From Astropecten irregularis (lineage: Eukaryota; Echinodermata; Asteroidea; Paxillosida; Astropectinidae): a stretch of 64,000 nucleotides of DNA. Positions 23,139 to 33,885 of the stretch are shown piece by piece. The DNA is taken from NCBI GenBank assembly GCA_963971285.1, contig OZ020255.1, forward strand, positions 7,750,001 to 7,814,000, given 5' to 3'. Position 1 is the stretch's first letter, and each line of letters starts with the position of its first letter. The notes beneath the pieces are model-generated. The model had not been told where the DNA came from and ran no database searches. It saw nothing but the letters and a program-made list of their open reading frames with translations. The position numbers and the translations under genes are program-made.

Positions 23139-23544
23139 CGGAGCTCCGCGACTGCCATTCCACTTATCCTGATAACCACATAAAAAATCTCGCCAAGTTG
23201 ACTTTTGGAGTGATAAATTTCTTTCAATAATTATCTCAACAAGATGACTTTAAGGGAAAACGAAATGCCTCTAAAAAGGCGTCTTATCCTGATAATTAAC
23301 CTCAGTTTTATTAAGACGTCCTTCCAAGGTAAACTATCAGGACAAGTCGACTTCCTTCTTTCAGTAAGTCGTCTTGGCGAGATAAATTATCAGGAAATCG
23401 GTCGACTTCTTAGTTTTCACTGAGTAATCTTGTACGAATAAATCATTTCGATAAGTCGAGTTTTAGAGCTTAATAAGTCGACTTGGTGAGATGAATTATC
23501 TGGTTATCTGGATAAGTGGAATGGCACTCGTGGAGCTCCGTACA
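23139..23544. mobile_element. Foldback MITE with duplicated right end
   Basis: Inverted ends TACGGAGCTCCGCGACTGCC and its partner enclose many GTCGACTT/AAGTCGAC blocks. About 50 bp of the right end and flank (from GAATGGCACTCGTGGAGCTC) are repeated directly at 23583-23636, up to the stop codon of gene 6. Confidence 0.65.
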
Positions 23545-23632
23545 ATCCTGTTTTTGCGGTACATTATTTTTACTGCATTTAGAATGGCACTCGTGGAGCT
23601 CCGTACAATCCTGTTATTGTGGTACATTAATT

Positions 23633-25024
23633 TTACTGATTTAGGGTGACACAACTTTCCACGACGATCTGCGCATTGTCGAAATCTGCGTTACTACCGC
23701 CAGTCTGAACAATGCCGCTGAGATTGATGAACAGCGCCCTCACTTGACGTTCAATCACGCCACACTGTAGACCAGTAGGTGGAGTCGACATGGGATCACA
23801 CCTCTCGCTCAAAAGCCACTGGTCTTGGTTACCAGGCTGAAATGAAATTAATTTTTTTTTTTAAAAATGACAGATTTTCTCTAAGATGAGATGGTTTAAA
23901 CAAATTAAATTAGCTCATTTGGTAGGGCATCGGTATGGAGATTCTGGAGATCGGTGGTTCGAATCCAGCTCCCGAAGTCAACTTTTTTTCATACAAAGGA
24001 AAGGGTTGTTCATCGCGGTGGTGGTAAACAGATAAAGGAAAAAGGGGATCAAAGTCACGCGATGTCGTGTTGCGTGATGAAGGCTAGCAGTACCAGCAGT
24101 CCGAAACGTCGCTATCAGCAACACAACATCGCGTGACTTTGATCACCTTTTCCCAAATTTGTTCCTTGTTCACCGACTTGGAAAATTAATCCGGGTCAGT
24201 TTCCCTTGTGGTTTATAATACACGGGTTTACACATCGAGAAGTGCGCATGCGTGATAGTGCCTCGTTTTGAAGTTGCGATCACAATCTAAGATGGCTGCC
24301 AAGGTGTTAACCCGTGAATTATTTGATGATTTTAATGGACAACATTATTGTCGAAAAACTAGGCCTACTTTGTTTGGACCCAGTTTGGTTAAGTGACCTG
24401 TTTAAAGTGACCAAAGTGGGTCGTACTATGCCTATGTGCAAAGTCTATAGGATTTCAAACGACAAGAAGAAGAAGAAGAAAACAAAAATCCGAACAAAAA
24501 CAATACCGTTTCCAAATAAAATCGGAAAAGCCAAATAATAATAATTTGTTTTACTAAGGCCATGTACATACCTTTGATATCTCTACCACCTGACCATTGG
24601 GTCTGCGAGCAAGAACTAGCGGGCCTATTGATGAATCGGGCTGGCAGACCCTGGAAGGCGTCGTCTGCCGTCGCCTACGGGCGGGGCTGTCGCCCGGCAC
24701 GGTGATCGTTCCGGCTGTCGCGTGGACTTCATTGAACGCTGTCTCGTTCATGAATATCTGCCCGAAGTTTCGCATCATCTGGTTTTCTTGAGTCTGTGTT
24801 AGACTGACAATTTGTTTCTGATACCTGGCGTCGTACAACAGTTCGGGATTCTGCTCTATTGCCAGAATGAGGTCTCTACTGGCATTGACTTGCAAGAGTT
24901 GAATCTCGTTCAGTGGAGTGATCGCTCGAGTCGTGCAATCCGGACAGCACATTGCCGAAACACCGCATGTCAGTGAAAGAACACTCAACACACTGAACAA
25001 GAGTAGGATCCTGGTTGACTCCAT
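23633..25024 (-). CDS. Secreted furin-processed cysteine-rich protein, most diverged intact paralogue (gene 6)
   Basis: Exons 24572-25024 (151 codons) and 23633-23836 (67 codons plus stop), phase 0, GTATGT donor, TTTCAG acceptor; 218 residues. Signal peptide MESTRILLLFSVLSVLSLT, CCPDC (26-30), prodomain, RRRR furin-type site (116-119), then Cys127 and three exon-2 Cys at family spacing. It shares NGQVV, W-L-L-S-E-x-C, GGSNADFDNAQIVVESCVTL with the other genes, but the prodomain differs widely. The start is the Met directly before the hydrophobic run. An upstream in-frame ATG five codons earlier would give MIAIPMES and is possible. The C-terminus gains one Gln because flanking repeat sequence supplies the stop. 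Probably functional. Confidence 0.8.
23908..23975 (+). mobile_element. tRNA-like SINE head
   Basis: TTAGCTCATTTGGTAGGGCA (A box) and GGTGGTTCGAATCCAGCTCC (B box) at tRNA spacing, but no pairing acceptor stem, so it reads as a SINE head or tRNA relic. It lies in the intron of gene 6. Confidence 0.5.
24047..24144. repeat. 98-bp palindrome with hammerhead-like centre
   Basis: The arms pair over GATCAAAGTCACGCGATG at each end. Internally GTGTTGC and GCAACAC pair, enclosing GTGATGA, a GGCT/AGTC hairpin and CGAAACGTC. This is hammerhead-like except that the first core base is G instead of C. Confidence 0.55.
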
Positions 25025-25039
25025 GGGGATAGCGATCAC

Positions 25040-25873
25040 TCTCAGAACGTAAAGTTTTCAAGTTCAGTTTGATTTCACGAATCCAGTGGCGTGTATACAC
25101 GGGTTCAGTTCAATGTCCCAGGCGATATTATCGATGTGCCGTTGGAATTATCACGCGTAATACTCGACAACCGAGATGACGATTTTAACTCGATCACTAC
25201 GGTCACTGGACACCAGCAACAACAACAAGCATCAGTCAAGAAAGACACGCGTTGAGGTTAGTAGATTGAAGTAAAGAACCGAAAAACAATCCAATAAAAC
25301 TTTACCTAGAGTTCAATTTGACTTATAATGTCCATTCGTTCACACAATATTCGGCACAAGCCACAATTTAGGCATTATTCGTGTATATCTCCCTTCGTGA
25401 ATGCAATCTGTTAATATTCTATTCGTGGGAATGACTTGACTTGACTTGCACACCAGAACAAATGAACAATATTAGGCCTTGCCCAAATCGGCTGGGATAA
25501 TACCTGATGGTTCTCGCTTCAATGAGTTGTTTGGTGTTGTTGTTTTTTTCATTCCCTCGGTGAAAAACCAAAAAATCAATCGTGCGGATTTGATTTGGTT
25601 TTCTTTTTTTGCGGTGTTGTCATAAAACCTTGTTGAAGGTGCAGTACAGGATTGATATTATTAAAGGTAATATGCACCCAAAGCATGCCGTCTTGGATAA
25701 AACAAAATACAGTATAGCGCCCCCACATTATTATTTGTGTGTGGGTGTGGGCCTTCAATAATTATATATTTGTCAGAGTTAGGCCTATGCCTGGCCGACC
25801 AGTCATTTCTTTTATGCATGAGTAAAGCTATAGAAAATGCAATGAAGGACGCAACCGACGCGTAATGGAATGT
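25040..25873. other. Intergenic, upstream of gene 6
   Basis: No gene or shared repeat recognised. A GTGTATACAC palindrome near 25092 is in promoter range of gene 6, but no clear TATA box like that of genes 1-4 is seen. Confidence 0.45.
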
Positions 25874-25877
25874 TTAA

Positions 25878-26236
25878 AGGTAATATCATACTTTGGTTTT
25901 TGTCAAAGAAATGCAGGTTCATGGGGGCACAAATATCAAGACAGATACAGTAACAGTCATCTGTGTAAAATTTCAGTCCCATACGGTGCCCACTTTTTGA
26001 GAAAACAGTGAAAAACAGCCACAGTATTTCTTAAGTCTTTTCTCTTTTATTTTTGATCTTTTAAAAGATCAAAAAGATTTTCGGTCGTTGTTTTACTAAT
26101 TTCTGGATAAATACATCATTTCAGGTACGTGGAACATTTTTCACGGTATGTTTCTACCACCACCATCTTCATACCCTGTATAAAGTTATACGTAAATCTG
26201 TGAACATTTCTGTCTTACCAAAGTATGATACTACCT
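25878..26236. mobile_element. R1 MITE
   Basis: Complete 359-bp copy with both termini and TTAA on both sides. Confidence 0.8.
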
Positions 26237-26507
26237 TTAATTCACTATACCAGTGGGAAGTTTGTACACGTCCACCGTGGCCGTATATTATTGTTATTAT
26301 TATTATTTTCTTAATCTAGTAAAAAACATACACCCTTATTCTTGGTAGGGCTTAGGGAATAATTGTGAGGACTCGTTCAGTTGGAATTCTTTTGAGTCAA
26401 GATCCGGGTTCTGGTTCACGGACCATTACATTTGCTGTATACTAGGGAACGCCGTCAGTGCCTTCGCTCCCAATCATTTTTGTATTTCGGTCATTGAACG
26501 ACCATTC

Positions 26508-26652
26508 AATGGGAGACTTTTGGAGAGTCGGTCTTGAGTCAACAGCGCACGTGCAAACCATGCTTGCGCAATTGTGAGCATGCGCGCGTTGTATTGCACG
26601 TGCGTGCGCGTGCGCTGTTGACTTGAAGACCGGTTCTCCAAAGTCTCCCATT
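26508..26652. mobile_element. 145-bp foldback MITE
   Basis: Ends AATGGGAGACTTTTGGAGA and TCTCCAAAGTCTCCCATT are inverted, continuing inward through GGTCTTGAGTCAACAGCGCA and its partner to a GC-rich CACGTGC/GCGCGC centre. Nearly the whole element can fold as one hairpin. Confidence 0.7.
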
Positions 26653-26703
26653 CGGCAGTGTTGGAGTAGAGTCCTCAGATCCGAGTACAGAGTACTCCGA
26701 GTC

Positions 26704-27083
26704 ACTGGTGTCGATTTCTTTTCATGATTGGGGGGATGATTGGTGATTCGGTGTCCTATGCGAGGGAGCGAAGCGGTGGAGGCTGTGGGAGGTGGGATAC
26801 CCCCTTCCAAACAAGGGATTTTTTGATAAAAACAGAGTCAAAAAGTCGCATTTTAGAGCATTTAAAAATGATATTCAAAAGAATTAAACAGTATAAATTT
26901 ACTGCGAACACTAAAAAAACAAAACAAGGATCATGTAATATTTCTATACAATAAACTTGAATGACATTCAACCTCAAAATATTGGGGGGGGGGGGGGTGA
27001 TAATACACGCCATACCCCCAAGCCCCACCTCAAATATTGGGGGGGGGGATATATCCCCCCATCCCCCCCCAGGATCGACACCC
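26704..27083. mobile_element. hAT-like element, MITE size
   Basis: Ends CACTGGTGTCGAT and ATCGACACCCATG are inverted and flanked by TCCGAGT on both sides. The interior carries G and C runs and the GTCGCATTTTAGAGCATTTA block shared, inverted, with 12972-13165. The flank is itself a degenerate CCGAGTAC repeat, so the duplication is less certain than for 16368-18085. Confidence 0.55.
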
Positions 27084-27249
27084 ATGTCCGAGTACTTCAA
27101 GGTCTGAGTACTGGGCCAAGTCCGAGTACATATTTCTGTCGAGTCCAAGTCCTAAGTATAAAGTCCGAGTACATTCAAGATCGAGTACGGGGGGGGGGGG
27201 GGGGGGGCTTACCAAACTGGACTGCTATTATAGCAGTTGCAGAGCATTC

Positions 27250-27530
27250 CAATAGCAGTTCAATAGCAGTCCAATAGCAGTTCAATAGCAGTTCAATAGC
27301 AGTTCAATAGCAGTTCAATAGCAGTTCAATAGCAGTTCAATAGCAGTTCAATAGCAGTTCAATAGCAGTTCAATAGCAGTTCAATAGCAGTTCAATAGCA
27401 GTTCAATAGCAGTTCAATAGCAGTTCAATAGCAGTCCAATAGCAGTTCAATAGCAGTTCAATAGCAGTTCAATAGCAGTTCAATAGCAGTTCAATAGCAG
27501 TTCAATAGAGTTCAATAGCAGTTCAATAGC
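27250..27530. repeat. 11-bp tandem array CAATAGCAGTT
   Basis: About 25 near-perfect units in the left outer arm of the foldback element, with two CAGTCC variants and one deleted unit near 27508. Confidence 0.92.
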
Positions 27531-28454
27531 ATGCACATGCTATTATAGCATTCACATAGCATGCAAAGGGTTTGAAGACTTTTGGACTGCTATGATCAGC
27601 AGTCCAATTAGCATTCCTATAGCATTCACGTACGAGCTGGGAATAGCATGCAGCCGTGAATGCTATACTTTAAAACTAAGGATCAGGAGAGGGACTCAGC
27701 AGTGATTTTTTTTAAGTATAGCATTCATATAGCATGCAGTGTGAATGCTATACTGTACCCGAGTGGTTTGGGATAATTTGACCCTGTAATGTCAAGCAGT
27801 CTAATTGATTTATGACTACTGGAACACTTCTTGTCTAGGTTTGTATTACATTAACAGACTGACCCTTGTTCACCTTACAGACTATAGTTTGAATATCTAA
27901 CGGTTATAGCCATTTTAGCCACTTTTGTAACAACCACACAGTAAGCAACATCTCTGTGTACTGTGCTCCACTCTATCCTTTGAATAGTAAGGACTATAGG
28001 CCCTATACATATACAAATACAAATTTCAGTACAATTTGTCAGTCAGTTTACAACAAAACTTGTCAACTCATGGAACCACAATCTGGCAAAATGGAATTTA
28101 ATTCACCCCAACATGCTCCCAGATGAAGGTAGGCTGTATTCACTGTTTTAACCCTGTTGTTTTATTAATTCAGTCATAGCACACAGAAAGTATGAAACTG
28201 TGGCAATTAGGCCTATAGTATATGTACTTCCTTCAATGAGTTTTTGAACCGCTAGATATGTTGGATCATGGAGGAAGAAATAGACCATTTCTTCCTCCAT
28301 GGTCGGATAGAGGCCCTGAAATAAGTGTGACCCTAATTAATACTAGTAAGTAATAATTCCTACCTCCATGGTAATACTGTATGGGCCAGCCAGCTAAATC
28401 TTTAGATTGCTGATTGATTGTTGTGTCAGGGGTATAGCCTTGCCATCGTTAAGT

Positions 28455-28504
28455 GTTTAAAAACTATGATCCTAGCCTCTGGGCTAGGATCATAGTTTTT
28501 AAAC
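28455..28504. repeat. Perfect hairpin, 23-bp stem and 4-nt loop
   Basis: The arms (GTTTAAAAACTATGATCCTA at the left end) are exact reverse complements around TCTG. It lies in the stretch of the left arm that has no counterpart in the right arm. Confidence 0.75.
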
Positions 28505-29230
28505 CTAACAAATAAAGTACCACTAAAATATGCAAAAAAACAGTAATATTATCATTGTAAGACCATATGCCTAAATTTGAAATAATTTACATGTAGAGTG
28601 AAAAAGCTAAAGAAGATTAACCGATCAACGAACAATTAATCCTGAACTTGAATGACATGAATAGGCCTAATTCATGTATGAACATTAACCAAAGTTTCCA
28701 TTTCAGTCAAATGAGTGTTTTAACTTGTTTATGAAGATGAGAGTTGATGCAAGAGGGAGGAGCCTCCCCATAGCACCTTAGAAAGAGAGAGCAAGAAGGG
28801 AAAGGAGAAGAATTAAACACCCAAATGCAGAAGTGCATGGTGATGTTACAAACCATTGATAAAAGGCAAGTATTTGTTTGTAGTACCTCCATACATTACA
28901 TGAGATCTGCAGTGCAGCATGCAAGTCATTTTCATCCTGGCAGCTATTTAGATCTAGCCTAAATTTCCTTTTGCAGCTTGGCTATAAAAATGGCTGAACA
29001 TTATATAATCACGAGTATTTCACATGACAGAAAATACTGAAGAATTAATGCTAGTGGTCACCATTTCTCATACCTTTAAGCCAAAGTTGAAATGTCCGAT
29101 GTTGATTGTATTTTTCCTACTTTCAATGGAGAAATCAATTTATTTATTTACAAATGAGTATAATAGTTTAACTATAATTTCTTCTTTTGGTTTTTTTTTA
29201 ATTGCAGATGCAGTACAGACCTGCCTTTGG

Positions 29231-29430
29231 NNNNNNNNNNNNNNNNNNNNNNNNNNNNNNNNNNNNNNNNNNNNNNNNNNNNNNNNNNNNNNNNNNNNNN
29301 NNNNNNNNNNNNNNNNNNNNNNNNNNNNNNNNNNNNNNNNNNNNNNNNNNNNNNNNNNNNNNNNNNNNNNNNNNNNNNNNNNNNNNNNNNNNNNNNNNNN
29401 NNNNNNNNNNNNNNNNNNNNNNNNNNNNNN
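29231..29430. other. Assembly gap of 200 N
   Basis: Exactly 200 undetermined bases, a conventional size for an unknown gap. They begin right after the inner end of the left arm (TGCAGTACAGACCTGCCTTT). ORFs of X residues here are meaningless. Confidence 0.99.
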
Positions 29431-29535
29431 TGAATGCTATTGGATAGCAGTTTTTATAGCATGCGCATGCTATTTATGAATGCTATGTGCATGCTAAATG
29501 ACTGCATTCAAGTTGGGTAAGGCATTCGCATCATC

Positions 29536-29971
29536 GCATGCTATGGGAATGCTATCCCAAAGCATTCCGCATGCTATGGGAATGCTATCCCAAAGCATTC
29601 CGCATGCTATGGGAATGCTATCCCAAAGCATTCGGCATGCTACGGGAATGCTATCCCAAAGCATTCCGCATGCTATGGGAATGCTATCCCAAAGCATTCT
29701 GCATGCTACGGGAATGCTATCCCAAAGCATTCCGCTTGCTATGGGAATGCTATCCCAAAGCATTCCGCATGCTATGGGAATGCTATCCCAAAGCATTCCG
29801 CATGCTATGGGAATGCTATCCCAAAGCATTCCGCATGCTATGGGAATGCTATCCTAAAGCATTCTGCATGCTACGGGAATGCTATCCCAAAGCATTCCGC
29901 TTGCTATGGGAATGCTATCCCAAAGCATTCCGCATGCTATGGGAATGCTATCCCAAAGCATTCCGCATGCT
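29536..29971. repeat. 33-bp tandem array of small hairpins
   Basis: About 13 units starting GCATGCTATGGGAATGCTAT and ending CCCAAAGCATTCC. Each unit contains GGAATGCT and AGCATTCC inverted around a 7-nt loop, so the array is a string of hairpins. Both strands are open in several frames only because 33 is divisible by three. Confidence 0.9.
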
Positions 29972-31169
29972 ATGAATTTGAAATCTGTAAATTTGGATTT
30001 GAAAACTAAATTAATTAGTTTTCTCTAATTCCTGATAAACAAACTAAAAACCATGAAAGATGGAAGACACCTAGCTACAGAAGCACTTCACACACACAGG
30101 CATATTGGGTAGCTTAAAATCCTTTTATTAATCATATTTCCAGGTGCTTGATTTGATGTTTGTCCAAAGGCAGGTCTGTACTGCATCTGCAATTAAAAAA
30201 ACCAAAAGAAGAAATTATAGTTAAACTATAGGCCTATTGCCACAGTTTCATACTTCCTCTGTGCTATGACTGAATTAATAAAACAACAGGGTTAAAACAG
30301 TGAATACAGCCTACCTTCATCTGGGAGCAATTTGGGGTGAATTCTCCTCCATTTTGCCAGATTGTGGTTCCAAGAGTTGACAAGTTTTGTTGTAAACTGA
30401 CTGACAAATTGTACTGAAATTTGTATTTGCAGATGTAGGTCCTATAGTCATAGTCCTTACTATTCAAAGGATAGAGTGGAGCACAGTACACAGAGATGTT
30501 GCTTAATGTGTGGTTGTTACAAAAGTGGCTAAAATGGCTATAACCGTTAGATATTCAAACTATAGTCTGTAAGGTGAACAAGGGTCAGTCTGTTAATGTA
30601 ATACAAACCTAGACAAGAAGTGTTCCAGTAGTCATAAATCAATTAGACTGCTTGGCATTACAGGGTCAAATGTTCCCAAACTACTGGGGAACAGTATAGC
30701 ATTCACGCTGCATGCTATATGAATGCTATACTTAAAAAAAAATCACTGCTGAGTCCCTCTCCTTATAGTCAAAGTATAGCATTCACGGCTGCATGCTATT
30801 TGAAGCTCATGAATGCTATACTTTCACAAAAAACACGGTTGAGTCCCTCTCCTTAGTTTTAAAGTATAGCATTCACGGCTGCATGCATGCTTTTCCCAGC
30901 TCATGAATGCTATCAGGAATGCTATTTCAGATTTGGACTGCTGATCATAGCAGTCCAAAAGTCTTCAAACCCTTCGCATGCTATGTGAAAGCTATAATAG
31001 CATGTGCATGCTATTGAACTGCTATTGAACTGCTCTGCAACTGCTATTATAGCAGTCCAGTTTGGTCAGGGGGGGGGGGGACCACTGCGTACGCCTTGCG
31101 TACAGAGGGGGAGGGGGAGGGGGTCAAAAAAGTTGGCATTTCGTGCGTACGTACTTTATGGACGGCCCC

Positions 31170-31280
31170 AAAAGTGGGCATCGTAGCGGACTGACATTTT
31201 CACAGATGACTGTTACTGTATCTGTCTTGGTATTTTTTCCCATGAATCTGCATTTCTTTGGTTAAAAACCAAAGTATGAC
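31170..31280. mobile_element. R1 MITE right-end fragment
   Basis: From AAAAGTGGGCATCGTAGCGG to AAACCAAAGTATGACC, matching the last third of R1. Confidence 0.6.
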
Positions 31281-31865
31281 CACTCAATGTGGGCTTTCAT
31301 GTGTATCTCCTTGTTTGTTGTAACTTATTGTGTAAAAGTACAGTGTCAAGCACGCCATCCGAACACGGGATTTTCCCTATCGCAAAAAGCACGCATGACA
31401 AATTCATTAACTTGACCTAGTCTTTCAGTCGTTATACTTCTGCTGACACCTTGCGTGAGAATCGAAAAGTATTGATTCTTTTTAATGGACAGATCTAAAT
31501 GAATCATACATAAATCTATTAACTTCTCCATTAGGTCCGCTAAAACTGTTTTAATCATTTTCATGTTTGTTGATTTTTAGAAAGTACCACAACACGAAAC
31601 GACTTGTATCGAGTTTACAAAAGATGATTGGGGTCTAGTTTCCAGACTTATCACGAATGTACATTGAGATAAGTGCTGTTCTTTGTGTGCAGTGGGCTCC
31701 GAATGGGGCCCGACTCATGGACGAAAGTGCAGCGCCAGTTTGACATGTGTTTTGATAATTAGTTGTTTAGCCTCGATTTTTGAGTGTTTTCGACTCGACA
31801 CGGCAGTGTTTTTGAACCGTTTTCATCAGACGTAGTGGCAGTGGCATCTGATTCTCGAGTTGTAA
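31281..31865. other. Intergenic, nothing recognised
   Basis: Mixed-composition sequence with no ORF of interest and no match to other repeats in the window. Confidence 0.45.
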
Positions 31866-31873
31866 CTCATTTG

Positions 31874-32128
31874 GGAAAGAATTCCACTGGTGACCATTAC
31901 GGAAAAAGGATTATATCCTCCAAGAGTTAACTTATTGGATACAAATGATGATTAACTTCAATCTCAGGTGTGGAAAACTTGGGTAGGATATCTGAAAAGT
32001 GAGTTTTACAGGTTTTTTTACCTACAAATTGTACACTTCCAATATAGCGGCAGCCATCTTGCTCAAAACGCCCTCTGTTGGTTCCATAGAGTTGTGTACA
32101 AATTATGGTCATCAGTGGAATTCTTTCC
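31874..32128. mobile_element. R4 MITE with 8-bp target duplication
   Basis: 255 bp with termini GGAAAGAATTCCACTGGTGA and TCATCAGTGGAATTCTTTCC, flanked by perfect CTCATTTG repeats (31866-31873, 32129-32136). Sister copies: 33287-33548 and 48866-49115. Confidence 0.85.
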
Positions 32129-32136
32129 CTCATTTG

Positions 32137-33278
32137 ATTCGGGGTAAATAACTCTTCATTCAATCATTTATAGTAATTCTGTTGGGACTTGTGTTATCCT
32201 GCAGTTATCGGTTTTCGCTCCGATAACAGGAAAGTTTCTCAAAAATGGAAACGAAATGGAATATCAGAAAATCACTCCTCACACCTTTTAACTGGACACT
32301 TCCAGATTATTATCTGTAAAAATCCTCGAAGTTCAAGTCTTTTTTTTTGAAATATTGTCCGTCATTTACAGGGACACCAATTCCGCTATGTAAACGCGAC
32401 GTCATGTGTTTTCACCCCCTTGGCTGAGTGGCAAAGTTCATTGAGATCGGAGTAGCTATGGCGCACCAAGTCACTCAAAAACGGCTGGAATATTGTCCTG
32501 ACTCGATTCTTTTTACTGGGTTAATTGAGTTTATTTTAAAAAGGTTCTAATTTAACAGTCTTGATTCCAAGATTGTGAATTATAGATAATTTATCAACAA
32601 TATCATGCATCACATATTTAAAGGCAAATAAAATTAAATCTAATTGTTTATCTTGATGCGAAATATTATCACAGCATTTTTCATAATATCTGGCATCATT
32701 ATGAGAGGCCTAAACATGGATACATCAGCTTATCAAAGTTAAAATTTAAAGGAGAAAAACAAAACACTGTCACTCCGATTTGAGAAAGACTTTAACACTT
32801 TTGTCTCGTTGGCACGCCATAAAAACACAGATCGCAACAGGGTCACATGACCTGCCATCTGACATCCGAAGAATGAAAGTTGCTTGAGCAGACGACAGTT
32901 TAGTTTGGAATTTTTGACCACAGATTGTGTCTTTTATAAACGTTTGAACATTAGCCTTAAAATGCATTAGTAATATACACCCAAAAACACATAGTTTTTA
33001 ACTTTTGAGTATCACTCACGACTGGAAACTTTATTTTCAACATCCTGAATGTCGGAGATAGCCCTGAGTGTAGTCATCACTTTAGGGATACTGATCACAA
33101 AGAATCTCGCACGATCTCGCGGTAAAAGGGAGTCGAATTTGGGGAGCGAAAACACATGTCGGGTGAAAACACATGACCGGACGATACATTACTGTCTGCA
33201 TGTACTGTAGTCTGTAGTCTGCTTTTGACACAAACTTTTATTGTTTTAAACACAAAATTAGCTTTAGCATGAAAAGTC
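32137..33278. other. Intergenic, nothing recognised
   Basis: No gene, RNA or shared repeat recognised between two R4 copies. Short ORFs lack recognisable sequence. Confidence 0.45.
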
Positions 33279-33286
33279 TTCCTCGG

Positions 33287-33548
33287 GGAAAGAATTCCAC
33301 TGACGGCCATCACGGAAACAGGGTTATTTCCTCAAAGAGTTAACTTATTTGATGCAAGTCATAATTCAACTTCAATCTCAGGTGTGTAAACTGGGGTAGG
33401 CCTAGCTTATCTAGAAAGTGAGATTTTCAGGGTTTTTTTACCTACAATTATACACTTCGAATGCAGTGGAAGCCATTTTACTCAAAACGCCCTCTGTCGG
33501 TCCCATACTGTTTGTGCACAAGTGATGGCCGTCAGTGGAATTCTTTCC
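33287..33548. mobile_element. R4 MITE
   Basis: 262 bp, ends GGAAAGAATTCCACTGACGG and CCGTCAGTGGAATTCTTTCC, flanks TTCCTCGG and TTCCTCAA (6 of 8 matching), consistent with an older 8-bp duplication. Confidence 0.8.
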
Positions 33549-33700
33549 TTCCTCAATCAAACAGGATTACCAACCAAATTTTCATGTGATGTTTACTGCT
33601 TTTGACTTGTATTCCGCCATTGTTTGCTGAGTAGGGCGTATAACATTCACAAAGAGTTTTGGCGAGGGTTTTGGTGCTTAATCACGTACAATTGAAATTG

Positions 33701-33790
33701 GCCCAGGGGCACCAAGGCAATGACCAGCTAGGGGCACCAAGGCAATGACCAGCTAGGGGCACCAAGGCAATGACCAGGGGCACCAAGGCT
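33701..33790. repeat. 25-bp minisatellite, about 3.5 units
   Basis: Direct repeats of GGGGCACCAAGGCAATGACC plus AGCTA, just upstream of the CYTH gene's first coding exon. Confidence 0.8.
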
Positions 33791-33885
33791 GTTGCCTTCA
33801 CTTCTTTCTTGAAGTTCAAACCCCTGAATAATTTGATGTATTTCCTGTCTCTTGCAGGTGGTACTTTGATGAATTTCCATTGAAC

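Larger units (their letters stand above)
27211..31066. mobile_element. Foldback element with ~1-kb inverted arms (TU-like)
   Basis: Outer ends ACCAAACTGGACTGCTATTA and its reverse complement open two long inverted arms: 27211 to about 28216 plus 29165-29230 on the left, and about 30170-31066 on the right. Matching arm blocks include GGGTTTGAAGACTTTTGGAC, GTATAGCATTCATATAGCAT and AATTTGTCAGTCAGTTTACA. The left arm is interrupted by ~940 bp (28217-29164) absent from the right arm. The left outer domain carries about 25 copies of an 11-bp repeat, the right only about two. The centre has a 33-bp array and the N gap. No transposase is recognised. The plan of tandem repeats in the outer arm plus a unique inner arm is that of sea-urchin TU and Drosophila FB elements. 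Confidence 0.75.

Noticed and set aside
29202..29479. ORFs of up to 151 codons made largely of X
   Set aside because: They span the 200-N gap and are artefacts.
29494..29975. ORFs with repeated MLWDSIPIACG or ECYPKAFRMLW motifs
   Set aside because: The 33-bp repeat length is a multiple of three, which keeps all frames open. No gene context.
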